Source of the DNA: Clostridium sp.
GTDB lineage: Bacteria > Bacillota > Clostridia > Lachnospirales > Lachnospiraceae
Length of the DNA stretch: 28,055 nt
Assembly (NCBI GenBank): GCA_004554205.1
Contig: SFNH01000009.1
Coordinates: 1 to 28,055, forward strand
Reading direction: 5' to 3'
The notes under the pieces were generated by a model. That model had not been told where the DNA came from, ran no database searches, and saw nothing but the letters and a program-made list of their open reading frames with translations. Numbering within the stretch: the stretch's first letter is position 1; each line of letters opens with the position of its first letter. A program made the translations under genes and the position numbers. Positions 1-8,588 of the stretch are shown here, one piece after another.

Positions 1-116
1 ATTATAGTCGCTCTCTTTGTCTCTCCGCAATGAGATTCCATCTCCAAGTTTCGACAAAAAGTGCGTTACATATAACGAAGAAGAGGCGAAAGTGTAACAA
101 ATTTACTATGAAAGCC
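1..116 (-). promoter_or_regulatory. Probable start of the spo0A promoter region, with a Spo0A-box-like site
   Basis: No gene is visible between the end of spoIVB and the left edge apart from repeats. On the minus strand, positions 57-49 read TTGTCGAAA, which contains the Spo0A-binding consensus TGTCGAA. Positions 6-1 read TATAAT, a perfect -10 hexamer, preceded at 18-bp spacing by a weak -35 (TTGCGG). In Bacilli and Clostridia spo0A normally follows spoIVB, and its promoter carries 0A boxes for autoregulation. The motifs are seen directly; the identity of the gene beyond the edge is inference from synteny. Confidence 0.4.
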
Positions 117-183
117 CCGGGCGGCAAGCGCTGGCTCGCTCCGCGTTCCATCGCTTGCGGGGCTTTCGCCCCATAGTCCGCTC
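117..183. repeat. 67-bp intergenic repeat, copy A
   Basis: This unit matches positions 245-311 at 65 of 67 bases by eye. It contains CAAGCG/CGCTTG arms around a GC-rich loop. With the flanking bases 111-166 it can fold into a larger hairpin (AAAGCCCC paired with GGGGCTTT), which might also act as a transcription barrier, although no T-tract follows. A third, partial copy of its right half lies at about 208-236. It resembles the small dispersed repeats of bacterial intergenic regions; no coding role is likely. Confidence 0.75.
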
Positions 184-244
184 GAAAAAAGGATGCTCAC
201 GCAAGCAAGCTTGCGGGGCTTTCGCCCTGCCTCTCGCCACTCCG

Positions 245-311
245 CCGGGCGGCAAGCGTTGGCTCGCTTCGCGTTCCATCGCTTGCGGGGCTTTCGCCCC
301 ATAGTCCGCTC
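245..311. repeat. 67-bp intergenic repeat, copy B
   Basis: Second copy of the 67-bp unit, in the same orientation as copy A and with two base differences. Its right end overlaps the TGA (310-312) that would have ended intact spoIVB, so the repeat sits exactly at the gene's 3' end. Because spoIVB is frameshifted, its altered frame now reads through this copy and ends at 197-199, adding meaningless residues. Confidence 0.75.
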
Positions 312-1534
312 AATGCTTTAGCATGTCTTCGACAAAGATTCCATAGCCTCTGGTGGAGTCCTGAACGAAGACATGGGTGACGGCTCCCTCCGGTCAGGCG
401 CAGTAGCTCCTGGTCTACCACGCGCAGCACCAGGCTCTTGTTTTTCTGGAGCGGATTGTAGTCTACCCGCTGGATCTCGATCTCGTAGTCCCTTATCTCC
501 CCGGACACGCTGCTTCGCAGCCACGCCTGACCTTTTTTCACATCCTGGCGGTATCCGACCTCGATCGCCTCCTGCTCTAAGGAATCCCGCATTTTGTCAT
601 TTACCTTCCCAAAGATTCCATTTTCGGTATTCTCGGTGATCACCCCCGTCTGGGAGCCGGGACCGTAGTAAATGACTCCCGCCATGACGCCGGGGCTCCC
701 GATCGTCCCCTTCTCGATACCCAGGATCTCCGTCTCGTAGAGCGCGCCCTCCTCGATCTCCACCACCCGCCCGGTATCGGCGTCGCTGATGCCGTGGCCG
801 AGGGCGCCGAAATTTCCGTTTGCGTCAACGTAGGTGATCGTGCCAATGCCCTGCGTGTCGTCTCGCACCCAGGCTCCCAGCTTACAGCTTCCGTCCTCAG
901 TCTTAACCGGATTTACGCGCACCTCAAACTCCCTGCCCTCACGCCGTATCCTAAGGAGCGCCTCGCTCTCCCCGATGCGGTTTAAGCTGGTGATGAGCGC
1001 CTCCTTACTCTTAAGCGCCTCACCGTTGATCGCCTCGATATAATCCCCCGACTGAAGCACGCCGTACGACGGCTCCACCTCCTCGCCCGCAGTGTTTTTG
1101 ATCCGCCCCGTGCCGATCACCATGACGCCCTTCGATTTCAGATAAATCCCCGTCGGAAGGCCGCATGGAACCGCGTACTGGGTGTCCACCACGTCGATCT
1201 CGATTTCCTTGAACTGAATCCTCCCGAACAGCTTTAGTCCCAGCCGGTAGCTCCCCTGATTTTTCGCGTACAGAGAAAGGGGCTGATTCGTCTTTAGACG
1301 AATCTCATCCGACGGGATGTCGGAGGCATTTTTTAACACCACTTCCTCGCTCTCGCTCTTTAGCACCACATCAAAGGGTAGCTCAAGATCAAGCGTTTCC
1401 TCCTCATCGACCACAATGCACAGCCGGTCGGGAATCCGCCGTCTCATATAGTACCAGGTAAATCCGATGGTGAAGATAAGTCCCAGCCAGAAGGTCAGTA
1501 CCAGGCACCTGCGAAATTTTTCCCTCTGTGTCAT
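310..1534 (-). pseudogene. spoIVB: SpoIVB sporulation serine peptidase, disrupted by deletion and frameshift
   Basis: SpoIVB is made in the forespore and cleaves SpoIVFA to trigger pro-sigma-K processing. The N-terminus has a membrane anchor (residues about 10-30), a PDZ domain (about 130-205) and the S55 peptidase core, with the catalytic His in GALGHGISDADTG (H247) and the Asp in RVVDQELLRLTGG (D374). In B. subtilis these correspond to H236 and D363, with S378 fifteen residues after the Asp. Here the frame breaks at about 385-388, straight after LTGG. The expected end (AVTHVFVQDSTRGYGIF and on to TGA 310-312) continues in another frame. About 53 bases encoding the segment with the catalytic GMSGSP motif are gone. 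The altered frame stays open to 197. ATG 1534 fits the GGAGG at 8-base spacing; GTG 1537 is an alternative. No sigma-G promoter was recognised. Confidence 0.88.
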
Positions 1535-1595
1535 CACACATACCTCCTCTTATTACCAAAACCGGTACGCCGGACCGCGAACCACATTTAGAAAC

Positions 1596-1626
1596 AAAAG
1601 AAAAAGGAGCCTTTCTTAAGCTCCTT
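1596..1626 (-). terminator. Rho-independent terminator after recN
   Basis: Read on the minus strand, AAGGAGC pairs with GCTCCTT around a 9-base loop (positions 1604-1626) and runs directly into TTTTTCTTTTG. It lies 32 bases beyond the recN stop and separates the long nusB-recN unit from spoIVB. Confidence 0.85.
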
Positions 1627-1657
1627 CCTAGTATGTGTGGCTGGGTTAAAAACCACT

Positions 1658-3319
1658 CTATGATTTCTTTATCTGCTCTGCTAATTTTTTCATCTCGCGG
1701 GCGTTTAAGAGCACTGCGTCCGTGATCCTTGCGCCGCCTAAAAGCCTCGCAAGCTCCGTCACCGTCTCCTCGCCGGAAAGCCTCCGAATCCGCGTTTTCG
1801 TCTTGCCCTCGTCCGTCGCCTTCGCGATCTCAAAATGGCAGTCCGCCATAGCCGCGATCTGCGGCAGATGGGTGATGCAGATCACCTGGTGGCTCCGCGC
1901 GATAATGGAAAGCTTTTCCGAAACCTTCTGCGCCGTCCGCCCGCTGATGCCCGTATCAATCTCATCGAAAATGAGGGTCGGGATGTCGTCCCCGTCCGCA
2001 AGCACCGTCTTGATCGCCAACATGATCCGCGACAGCTCGCCGCCCGACGCGACCGCTCCCAGGGAGCGCCCCGGCTCGCCCGGATTCGCGGAGATCAGAA
2101 ATTCCGCTTCGTCATAGCCATTCGCCGTAAAATGATCAAGCTTTTTAAATTCCATGGAAAATTTTACGTCGAGGAAATTTAGGTCCATGAGACCTTCCCG
2201 AATCTGCTCCGTGAGCGCATCCGCCGCCTCACGGCGCCTTAATGAAAGCTCCGCGCAAAGTTCGTCAAGACGCTTTGTCACCTCATCATATTCTCTCTCG
2301 GTTTTCGCGCGGTATTCATCAAAATTCGCGAGCTGCTCAAGCCGCGCTCTTTTCTCCTCAAGCGCTTCTAAAATCCGCGCCACCGTGTTTCCATATTTTG
2401 CCTGCAAATTGTGGATCAGATCAAGGCGCTCCTCCAAAAGCGCCAGCTCCGACTCGTCAAAATCCAGTTCATCAAGGTATGAACCGATCGCGTGGTGCAC
2501 ATCATTTAAAATAGATTCCGCGTCGTAGAGCTGATCCTTGATCGGTTCTAAGGCCGCATCATACGGAAGCACCGCGCTCACCTCGTGGAGCGCCGTCCCC
2601 ACGCCGTCCGCATTCACCGCCTCATACGCCGCCGACAGGCTTTCTATGATCCGCCTGGCGTTCGACACCTTGCGGTACTGCTCCGTGAGGCGCTCCTCCT
2701 CGCCCTCCTTGAGCGCCGCGCTCTCGATCTCATCTACCTCAAACTGTAAAAAATCCGCTTCCCGCTTCCTGCTCTCCGCGTCGTCTCCCTGCTTTTCGAG
2801 CTCGTCCTTAAGCTGCCTGTACTTCCGGTACGCCTCCGCAATCTCGGCCTTTAACGGGCTGACGCGGGTTCTCGCGTAGGCGTCCAGGATTTCCAGATGC
2901 TTCGACTTATGGAGCAGCGACTGGTGCTCGTGCTGTCCGTGAATGTCGATCAAGAGCGACGTCACCGCCTTAAGCCTTGACGAGGTCACTGTCTCATCAT
3001 TGATCTTGCTGACGCTGCGCGCCGCCATGATCTTCCTGCTGATGACAATGCAGCCGTCCTCATCCGGGTAGATATCAAGGGCATTTAACGCCGCCCGCTT
3101 CTCCTCGTCCACATCGAACACCAGTTCTACATAGGCATACTCCGCCCCGGCGCGGATGATCTCCTTTGACGCCTTCTGCCCCAGCGCCAGATTCACGGAG
3201 CCCATGAGGATAGACTTGCCCGCGCCGGTCTCGCCGGTCAGGATATTTAAGCCCTCCCCAAACTCTACATCCGCCGCCTCGATCAGCGCCAGATTTTTTA
3301 CATGTAATTCCAGAAGCAT
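1658..3319 (-). CDS. recN: DNA repair protein RecN
   Basis: RecN is an SMC-like ATPase recruited early to DNA double-strand breaks. The protein has 553 residues, the usual length. It shows the Walker A motif GETGAGKS (29-36), a long coiled-coil middle (about 150-370), the ABC signature SGGELSR (from 425) and Walker B TLIFDEIDTGISG (about 448-460). The start ATG follows GGGGGAG, 36 bases after argR. It is the last gene of the nusB-recN unit; the terminator at 1596-1626 follows. The argR-recN order is standard in Firmicutes. Confidence 0.97.
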   Translation of the reverse strand: MLLELHVKNLALIEAADVEFGEGLNILTGETGAGKSILMGSVNLALGQKASKEIIRAGAEYAYVELVFDVDEEKRAALNALDIYPDEDGCIVISRKIMAARSVSKINDETVTSSRLKAVTSLLIDIHGQHEHQSLLHKSKHLEILDAYARTRVSPLKAEIAEAYRKYRQLKDELEKQGDDAESRKREADFLQFEVDEIESAALKEGEEERLTEQYRKVSNARRIIESLSAAYEAVNADGVGTALHEVSAVLPYDAALEPIKDQLYDAESILNDVHHAIGSYLDELDFDESELALLEERLDLIHNLQAKYGNTVARILEALEEKRARLEQLANFDEYRAKTEREYDEVTKRLDELCAELSLRRREAADALTEQIREGLMDLNFLDVKFSMEFKKLDHFTANGYDEAEFLISANPGEPGRSLGAVASGGELSRIMLAIKTVLADGDDIPTLIFDEIDTGISGRTAQKVSEKLSIIARSHQVICITHLPQIAAMADCHFEIAKATDEGKTKTRIRRLSGEETVTELARLLGGARITDAVLLNAREMKKLAEQIKKS

Positions 3320-3355
3320 TTTACTCCCCCTATTCCATCATCCGTTTTTGCGTGG

Positions 3356-3805
3356 CTAAACGGTCATCAGTTGTTTGATCTTGTCCATCACAAGGATCGT
3401 GTCGTCGGCGCTGCGCACCGCGCACATAATGGTATCGTCCCCGGCGATGCAACCCACGATCTCATGGAAATGGATCGCGTCGAGCGCGGCCGCCACCGCC
3501 ATCGCCATCCCCGAGACCGTCTTGATCACAAGGATATTCTGCGCCATATCCATCGAGACAAAGCCCTCCCTCAAAATACGGCTGTATTTCCCGTTTAGGT
3601 TTCCCCGCGTGTCCATGACCATGTAGCGCTGTCTTCCGCTCTCCGCCTGTGCCTTCGTCAGCTTGAGCTCCCTTATGTCGCGGGAAACCGTCGCCTGCGT
3701 CACCTTAAAGCCCTCCGCCTGCAAAAGCTCCGCCAGCTCCTCCTGAGTCTCCACCTCGTATTTCCCGATCAGCTCTACGATCTTACTGTGCCGTTCCAGC
3801 TTCAT
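3356..3805 (-). CDS. argR: Arginine repressor ArgR
   Basis: ArgR is a hexameric, arginine-sensing regulator of arginine synthesis and breakdown. Residues 1-70 form the winged-helix DNA-binding domain, with SRDIREL (41-47) in the recognition region. The C-terminal oligomerisation and arginine-binding domain carries IAGDDTIMC (120-128), whose two aspartates are the arginine-binding pair in the family. The length of 149 residues is typical. Its start overlaps the nadK stop by four bases, so the two are translationally coupled. No arginine gene is in the window; the position before recN is a conserved housekeeping arrangement rather than a sign of local targets. Confidence 0.96.
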   Translation of the reverse strand: MKLERHSKIVELIGKYEVETQEELAELLQAEGFKVTQATVSRDIRELKLTKAQAESGRQRYMVMDTRGNLNGKYSRILREGFVSMDMAQNILVIKTVSGMAMAVAAALDAIHFHEIVGCIAGDDTIMCAVRSADDTILVMDKIKQLMTV

Positions 3806-4683
3806 TTACGCCCCTCCTGCACTCCGATTTGATTCATCTTTCTCCTGATATTCTCCAGGAATGATACGTCGCTTAGCTGTATCAGCTTGGTCGCCTTCTT
3901 CGCCCTCCTTATCTCCAGCGTGTCCCCCTCTCCTATGAGGAATCTCTGCTTTCCGTCAAGCACCACCGTCTGCTTCTCACACTGATCCCCGGCAAGCCGG
4001 ATGCTCACGATATCCTCTGGCGGGAGAACAATGCTCCTTGAGAAAAGCGAGTGGGCGCACACCGGCGTCACGAGGATAAGCTCCGCCCCCGGAGCCACGA
4101 TCGGCCCGCCCGCCGACAGATTGTACGCGGTGGAGCCGGTCGGGGTCGCGACGATCATACCGTCCGCCATATACTCGTTGAAAAGGACGCCGTTTAAGTA
4201 CACGCGAAAATGCAGCGCCTGAAGCATGTCCTTCCTTGTCAGGACAATGTCGTTGAGAGCGATCCCCCGCCTCTGTCTTTCATCGCCAACGAGGCGCGCC
4301 TCCAGCATCATGCGTTTTTCCAGGGTGAAGCGGTCCTCCATAAGCGCGTCCAGCATGGGCAGCGCGGATTCCCCCCGCGCCACCTGGGTCAGATACCCCA
4401 GATGCCCGAGATTGACGCCGATCATCGGAAGCTGCAGCTCCACAAGATCCCTGGCCGCCTGGATCAGCGTGCCGTCTCCTCCGAGCGTGATCACGCACTC
4501 CGTCTCCGCTGGTATCTCTGAAGCCTCCGTAAAGCAGAGGTCGGACGTCTCACCCTTTTCCGGCGCACGGCTCTTACAGCCCGTGCACACCGCCCCGCGC
4601 TTTTTTAAGTACGCCTGTATCTCCCTCACCGCCTGTGAGGTACCCTCCCTGCCGGGGTTCGCTATCAGATAAAAATACTTCAT
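3802..4683 (-). CDS. nadK: NAD kinase
   Basis: Phosphorylates NAD to NADP using ATP or polyphosphate. The 293-residue protein has the GGDGT motif (68-72), the following NLGHLGYL segment (91-98) and the conserved TPTGSTAYNLSAGGP block of the NAD-binding site. I chose ATG 4683 because GGGAG lies five bases upstream and the protein then begins directly with the first beta strand (MKYFYLIANP). An in-frame ATG at 4728 would add 15 unrelated residues. The gene lies between tlyA and argR, as in other Clostridia. Confidence 0.95.
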   Translation of the reverse strand: MKYFYLIANPGREGTSQAVREIQAYLKKRGAVCTGCKSRAPEKGETSDLCFTEASEIPAETECVITLGGDGTLIQAARDLVELQLPMIGVNLGHLGYLTQVARGESALPMLDALMEDRFTLEKRMMLEARLVGDERQRRGIALNDIVLTRKDMLQALHFRVYLNGVLFNEYMADGMIVATPTGSTAYNLSAGGPIVAPGAELILVTPVCAHSLFSRSIVLPPEDIVSIRLAGDQCEKQTVVLDGKQRFLIGEGDTLEIRRAKKATKLIQLSDVSFLENIRRKMNQIGVQEGRK

Positions 4684-4740
4684 TTTCTCTCCCGTCCCTT
4701 TTTCCGTGCATTCACGGCAACTGTTCACGCCTGTAAGCTC

Positions 4741-4772
4741 GTAACAGTTCAGCTATACGGCCAAACTGTTAC
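4741..4772. repeat. 32-bp palindromic repeat at the end of tlyA
   Basis: Starts GTAACAGTTCAGC and ends AAACTGTTAC, so the two ends are inverted repeats. It matches 9804-9835 at 29 of 32 positions by eye. It supplies the last six codons of tlyA (RNSLAV) and its TAG stop. No open transposase is associated; this looks like a small non-autonomous or REP-like element. Confidence 0.75.
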
Positions 4773-5574
4773 GCAAGCTCTTATGGGCCTCCTCCACAAC
4801 CGCCGCCGCGTCGATCGGGCAGTCCGGCACGACCGCTCCGTCCCCGTGATTCTTAAGGTAGAGCAGATACTCGATGTTGCCCTCCGGGCCCTTGATCGGG
4901 GAAAATGTAAGGCCCGAGATCTCAAAGCCGAGGCTCTCCGCAAAGCAGACCACCTTCTCAATCACTTCAAGATGCGTGCTCTTGTCGCGCACCACGCCTT
5001 TCTTTCCGACCTTCTCCCGCCCCGCCTCAAACTGCGGTTTGATCAGACACACGATCTGGCCATCCTCTTTAAGCAGCGCCTTCACCGGCCCTAATACCTT
5101 TGTGAGCGAGATAAAGGAGACGTCGATGGAGGAAAAGCAGATTCGCTCCGCAATGTCCTCTGGCGTCACATACCGGATATTTGTCTTTTCCATGCAGACC
5201 ACCCGCGGGTCGTTGCGCAGCTTCCAGTCAAGCTGTCCGTGTCCCACATCCACCGCGTAGACCTTCACCGCCCCGTTTTGCAGCATACAGTCGGTAAAGC
5301 CGCCTGTGGATGAGCCAACGTCCATGCAGACCTTTCCCGCAAGCTCCACGCCGAAGCTGCTCATTGCCTTCTCGAGCTTAAGGCCGCCCCGGCTCACATA
5401 TTTTAACACGGCTCCCCGAACCTCGATCGCCGCCGTCTCCTCGAACATGGAGCCCGCCTTGTCCTCCTTCTGACCGTCCACATAGACGATCCCGGACATG
5501 ATGATCGCCTTCGCCTTCTCCCTGGACGCCGCCAGACCGCGGTTTACCAAAAGGATATCCAGTCTCTCTTTCAT
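4753..5574 (-). CDS. tlyA: TlyA family rRNA 2'-O-methyltransferase (S4 plus FtsJ-like domain)
   Basis: TlyA proteins methylate ribose on 16S and/or 23S rRNA and are often annotated as hemolysin A. Residues 1-65 form an S4 RNA-binding domain (MKERLDILLVNRGL onwards). VSRGGLKLEKA then leads into an FtsJ-like fold with the SAM loop DVGSSTGGFTD and the acidic VDVGHGQLDW motif. The length of 273 residues is normal. The start codon overlaps the dxs stop (ATGA) and GAGGAGGAG is the ribosome-binding site. The last six residues (RNSLAV) and the stop codon are encoded by the palindromic repeat at 4741-4772, so the original C-terminus was probably altered by it. Haemolytic activity should not be inferred. 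Confidence 0.93.
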   Translation of the reverse strand: MKERLDILLVNRGLAASREKAKAIIMSGIVYVDGQKEDKAGSMFEETAAIEVRGAVLKYVSRGGLKLEKAMSSFGVELAGKVCMDVGSSTGGFTDCMLQNGAVKVYAVDVGHGQLDWKLRNDPRVVCMEKTNIRYVTPEDIAERICFSSIDVSFISLTKVLGPVKALLKEDGQIVCLIKPQFEAGREKVGKKGVVRDKSTHLEVIEKVVCFAESLGFEISGLTFSPIKGPEGNIEYLLYLKNHGDGAVVPDCPIDAAAVVEEAHKSLRNSLAV

Positions 5575-7472
5575 TGCTCCTCCTCATCGCCGCCTGTGCG
5601 GGATTTAAGCTCCGGGTAATGCGCCCGCATCGCCCTTATGATGGAATCGCTGTCTATTCCGAGCGCCTCGCGCAGAAGCGATACATTCCCATGCTCCACA
5701 TAGGCATCCGGAAGCGCCACCGTGAGCACACTTACGCCCGGATAATGATCCTTGACATAGGCCTTCACCTGAATCCCGTAGCCGCCGAGCAGCACATTTT
5801 CCTCCATGACAACGAGAAACTCATGTGTTGAAGCCAGGCGGTCCACCAGCTCATAGTCCACGGGCTTGACAAAGCGGCCGTTCGCGAGGGTGCAGTCCCA
5901 GCCCTCATTTTTCAGCTTGTCCCGGATATGCTCCGCGGTGCTCACCATGCTCCCCACCGCCAGGAGCGCGATCTTTCTCCCCTCGTATAATACCTCGCCC
6001 TTCCCGTACTCGATCGGACTTGTAAATTCTTTAAGCCCCCGGTACGCCTGCCCCCGCGGATAGCGGATGGCAATAGGGCCCTCGTGCTCTTTAAGCGCAT
6101 ACTCAAGATCCGCCCTAAGCTCCCAGAGGTTCTTCGGGGCGAGCACCGTCATGTTGGGAATACAGCTTAAGTACGACAGGTCAAAAATCCCCTGGTGCGT
6201 CTCCCCGTCGCTTCCCACCAGACCCGCCCTGTCAAGCGCAAAGACGACCGGAAGATTCTGGATACAGACGTCATGTAGGATCTGGTCGAAGCCGCGCTGC
6301 AAAAAGGAGGAATAGACCGCGACCACGGGTCTTAAGCCCGCCGCCGCCATCCCCGCCGCCGAGGTGACTGCGTGCTGCTCCGCGATCCCCACGTCAAAAA
6401 AACGCTCCGGGAATCGTCTCGCAAAGACCTTAAGCCCCGTTCCGTCCGGCATCGCCGCCGTCACAGCCACCACGCGCGGATCCTCCGCCGCCAGCCTGCA
6501 CAGCTCCTTCGAGAACACGTCCGTATAGCTCGGGTAGACCTTCTCCTTTAGGGGCTTTCCCGTCTCGATATCGAAGGGCTCAACGCCATGGAACGCGGAA
6601 GGGTTCTTCTGGGCGGGCGCATAGCCCTTCCCTTTCTTTGTGAGCACATGCACGAGCACCGCGTGGTCGAGCCCCCGCGCCTCCTTAAAGAGCTTTGCCA
6701 TCTCTTTTACATTGTGCCCGTCCACCGGGCCGAGATAGGTGATTCCCATATTTTCAAAAAGCATTCCCGGAATGACAAGCTGCTTGATGCTGTTCTTTGT
6801 GCGGCTGATCTTGTCGATCAGGCTTTCCCCGATGACCGGGATCTTCGCGAGCGTGTCCGACACCTGCTTTTTTAATTCATTGTACCCGGCGCCGGAACGA
6901 ATCCCGTTTAGGTACCTCGACATCCCGCCCACATTCTCGGAGATTGACATATTGTTGTCGTTGAGGATGATGATAAAGTTTTTCTTTAAGTGGGCCGCGT
7001 TGTTGAGCGCCTCGTAAGCCATGCCGCCGGTCAGCGCGCCGTCGCCGATCACCGACACCACCGCGTAGTCCTCGCCGAGGAGATCGCGCCCCTGCGCCAT
7101 GCCAAGCCCGGCGGAGATGGATGTGGAGCTGTGCCCCGTGTCAAATGCGTCGTAGGGGCTCTCCTTGCGCTTTGGGAAGCCGCTCATGCCGCCGTACTGG
7201 CGCAGCTCGTCAAACATCTCCCTCCGCCCGCTTAAGATCTTGTGCGTGTAGGACTGGTGCCCGACGTCCCAGATCACCTTGTCCCTCGGCAGGTCAAAGG
7301 CGAGATAGAGCGCTATGGTGAGCTCCACCACGCCCAGGTTTGACGCCAGATGGCCGCCGGTCACGCTGATCTTTCCGATCAGGAACTGACGGATCTCCGC
7401 CGCAAGCGTCTTTAGCTCTTCCTGGTTTAACCTTTTCACATCCCACGGTCCTTCAATACGCTCCAAGATCAT
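5571..7472 (-). CDS. dxs: 1-deoxy-D-xylulose-5-phosphate synthase
   Basis: Thiamine-diphosphate enzyme that joins pyruvate and glyceraldehyde 3-phosphate, the first step of the MEP isoprenoid pathway. At 633 residues it is full length. Visible motifs are HLASNLG (41-47), DVGHQSYTHKILSG (69-82), the ThDP/Mg motif GDGALTGG (143-150) with the paired asparagines of EALNNA, the transketolase pyrimidine domain with DVGIAEQHAV, and RYPRG. It is followed by tlyA with a four-base overlap and preceded by ispA, so MEP entry and prenyl chain elongation share one transcript. GGGAG lies about nine bases before the ATG. Confidence 0.97.
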   Translation of the reverse strand: MILERIEGPWDVKRLNQEELKTLAAEIRQFLIGKISVTGGHLASNLGVVELTIALYLAFDLPRDKVIWDVGHQSYTHKILSGRREMFDELRQYGGMSGFPKRKESPYDAFDTGHSSTSISAGLGMAQGRDLLGEDYAVVSVIGDGALTGGMAYEALNNAAHLKKNFIIILNDNNMSISENVGGMSRYLNGIRSGAGYNELKKQVSDTLAKIPVIGESLIDKISRTKNSIKQLVIPGMLFENMGITYLGPVDGHNVKEMAKLFKEARGLDHAVLVHVLTKKGKGYAPAQKNPSAFHGVEPFDIETGKPLKEKVYPSYTDVFSKELCRLAAEDPRVVAVTAAMPDGTGLKVFARRFPERFFDVGIAEQHAVTSAAGMAAAGLRPVVAVYSSFLQRGFDQILHDVCIQNLPVVFALDRAGLVGSDGETHQGIFDLSYLSCIPNMTVLAPKNLWELRADLEYALKEHEGPIAIRYPRGQAYRGLKEFTSPIEYGKGEVLYEGRKIALLAVGSMVSTAEHIRDKLKNEGWDCTLANGRFVKPVDYELVDRLASTHEFLVVMEENVLLGGYGIQVKAYVKDHYPGVSVLTVALPDAYVEHGNVSLLREALGIDSDSIIRAMRAHYPELKSRTGGDEEEQ

Positions 7473-7507
7473 CGCTTCGTTCTCCCACTTCGTATTTTTG
7501 CGGCTGC

Positions 7508-8395
7508 TTAACTCTCCCGCGTCACGAGCATCTCAATGAGCTTTCCGAGAAACGCATTCTCTCCTGGAAGCTCCCCTAAAAGCGCCACTGCCCGGGCGGA
7601 AAGGCCTGCCACATCCGCCTTCGCCCTGTCAATCCCCTCAAGCGTCACATAGGTGGTCTTGTGGTTCTTCTCATCGCTTAAGACCGGCTTTCCGAGCTGT
7701 CCCGCCGTGCCGGTCACATCGAGGATATCGTCCTGAATCTGGAACGCGAGGCCCACCGCCGCCGCGATCTGTTCAACCTTCTTTACCTGCTCCTCATCCG
7801 CCCCGGCGAGAACCGCGCCGATCATCATGGACGCCTCAAGGAGCGCCCCCGTCTTCAGGCGGTAGATAAAGTCAAGCTTCTCCCTGGGAATCGGCTGATC
7901 CGTCAGCTCCACATCGACGACCTGGCCGCCGATCATGCCGTAAACGCCCGTCTTTCGCGCAAGGAGCCCGATGCACTCCGCCACGCGCTCCGGGCGGTCC
8001 GTCTCCGAAAATGCCTTCGCCGCCGTCTCAAAGGCGTAGATCATCAGCGCGTCTCCCGCAAGGACTGCCATGTCATAGCCGAACTTTACCCAGGTCGTAG
8101 GAAGGCCGCGCCGCAGCTCGTCATTGTCCATGCAGGGGAGATCGTCGTGGATCAGGGAGGAGGTGTGGATCATCTCGACCGCTGCCATAAACGGGCGGAT
8201 CTGGCCTCCCTTTCCGCCAAACAGCCGGAAGGTCTCCTGCATGAGCAGCGGACGCAGACGCTTCCCGCCCGCACGCACGCTGTAGTTCATTGCCTCAAAA
8301 ACAGTCTTCTGATGCCCCTCCTCCGCCGGAAGGTACTGCTCCACGATCTGCTCCACGGCTCTCGCCCGCCGCGCCAATTCCTCACGCATCTCCAT
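7508..8395 (-). CDS. ispA: Polyprenyl (farnesyl/geranylgeranyl) diphosphate synthase
   Basis: Class I trans-prenyltransferase that condenses isopentenyl diphosphate with allylic diphosphates in the cytoplasm. It has GKRLRP (44-49), the first Asp-rich motif HDDLPCMDND (83-92), the GGQVVDV region and the second Asp-rich motif QDDILD (221-226). The length of 295 residues is typical of bacterial FPP synthases. Chain length cannot be fixed from sequence alone; FPP is most likely from the context with xseB and dxs. The ATG at 8395 lies inside the end of xseB (14-base overlap) behind GGGAGG. Confidence 0.93.
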   Translation of the reverse strand: MEMREELARRARAVEQIVEQYLPAEEGHQKTVFEAMNYSVRAGGKRLRPLLMQETFRLFGGKGGQIRPFMAAVEMIHTSSLIHDDLPCMDNDELRRGLPTTWVKFGYDMAVLAGDALMIYAFETAAKAFSETDRPERVAECIGLLARKTGVYGMIGGQVVDVELTDQPIPREKLDFIYRLKTGALLEASMMIGAVLAGADEEQVKKVEQIAAAVGLAFQIQDDILDVTGTAGQLGKPVLSDEKNHKTTYVTLEGIDRAKADVAGLSARAVALLGELPGENAFLGKLIEMLVTRES

Positions 8396-8588
8396 CTTCT
8401 GTCCCTCCCCGCAGGATGATCATCTTTTTTTCCACCTTGTCAATCTTCTCCCCGCACGCCTTCACTAATTTCATACCCGCCTCATAGCAGGCAAAGGACT
8501 CCTCGAGGGATGTGTCCGATGCCTCTAGCTTCTCCATAACCTGATCCAGCTCCTCGAATATCTGTTCGATCGATCTATCCTTACCCAT
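8382..8588 (-). CDS. xseB: Exodeoxyribonuclease VII small subunit
   Basis: Small, mostly helical subunit of exonuclease VII; several copies coat the coiled coil of XseA. The 68 residues include the family pattern FEELDQVMEKLEASDTSLEE, followed by a YEAGMKLVKAC helix. It overlaps the xseA stop by eight bases and ispA by fourteen, the usual xseA-xseB-ispA arrangement. Confidence 0.94.
   Translation of the reverse strand: MGKDRSIEQIFEELDQVMEKLEASDTSLEESFACYEAGMKLVKACGEKIDKVEKKMIILRGGTEDGDA

Noticed and set aside
111..311. CRISPR-like array from the repeated 67-bp units
   Set aside because: There are only two full copies and one partial copy, with no regular spacers and no cas genes; the units look like ordinary intergenic repeats.
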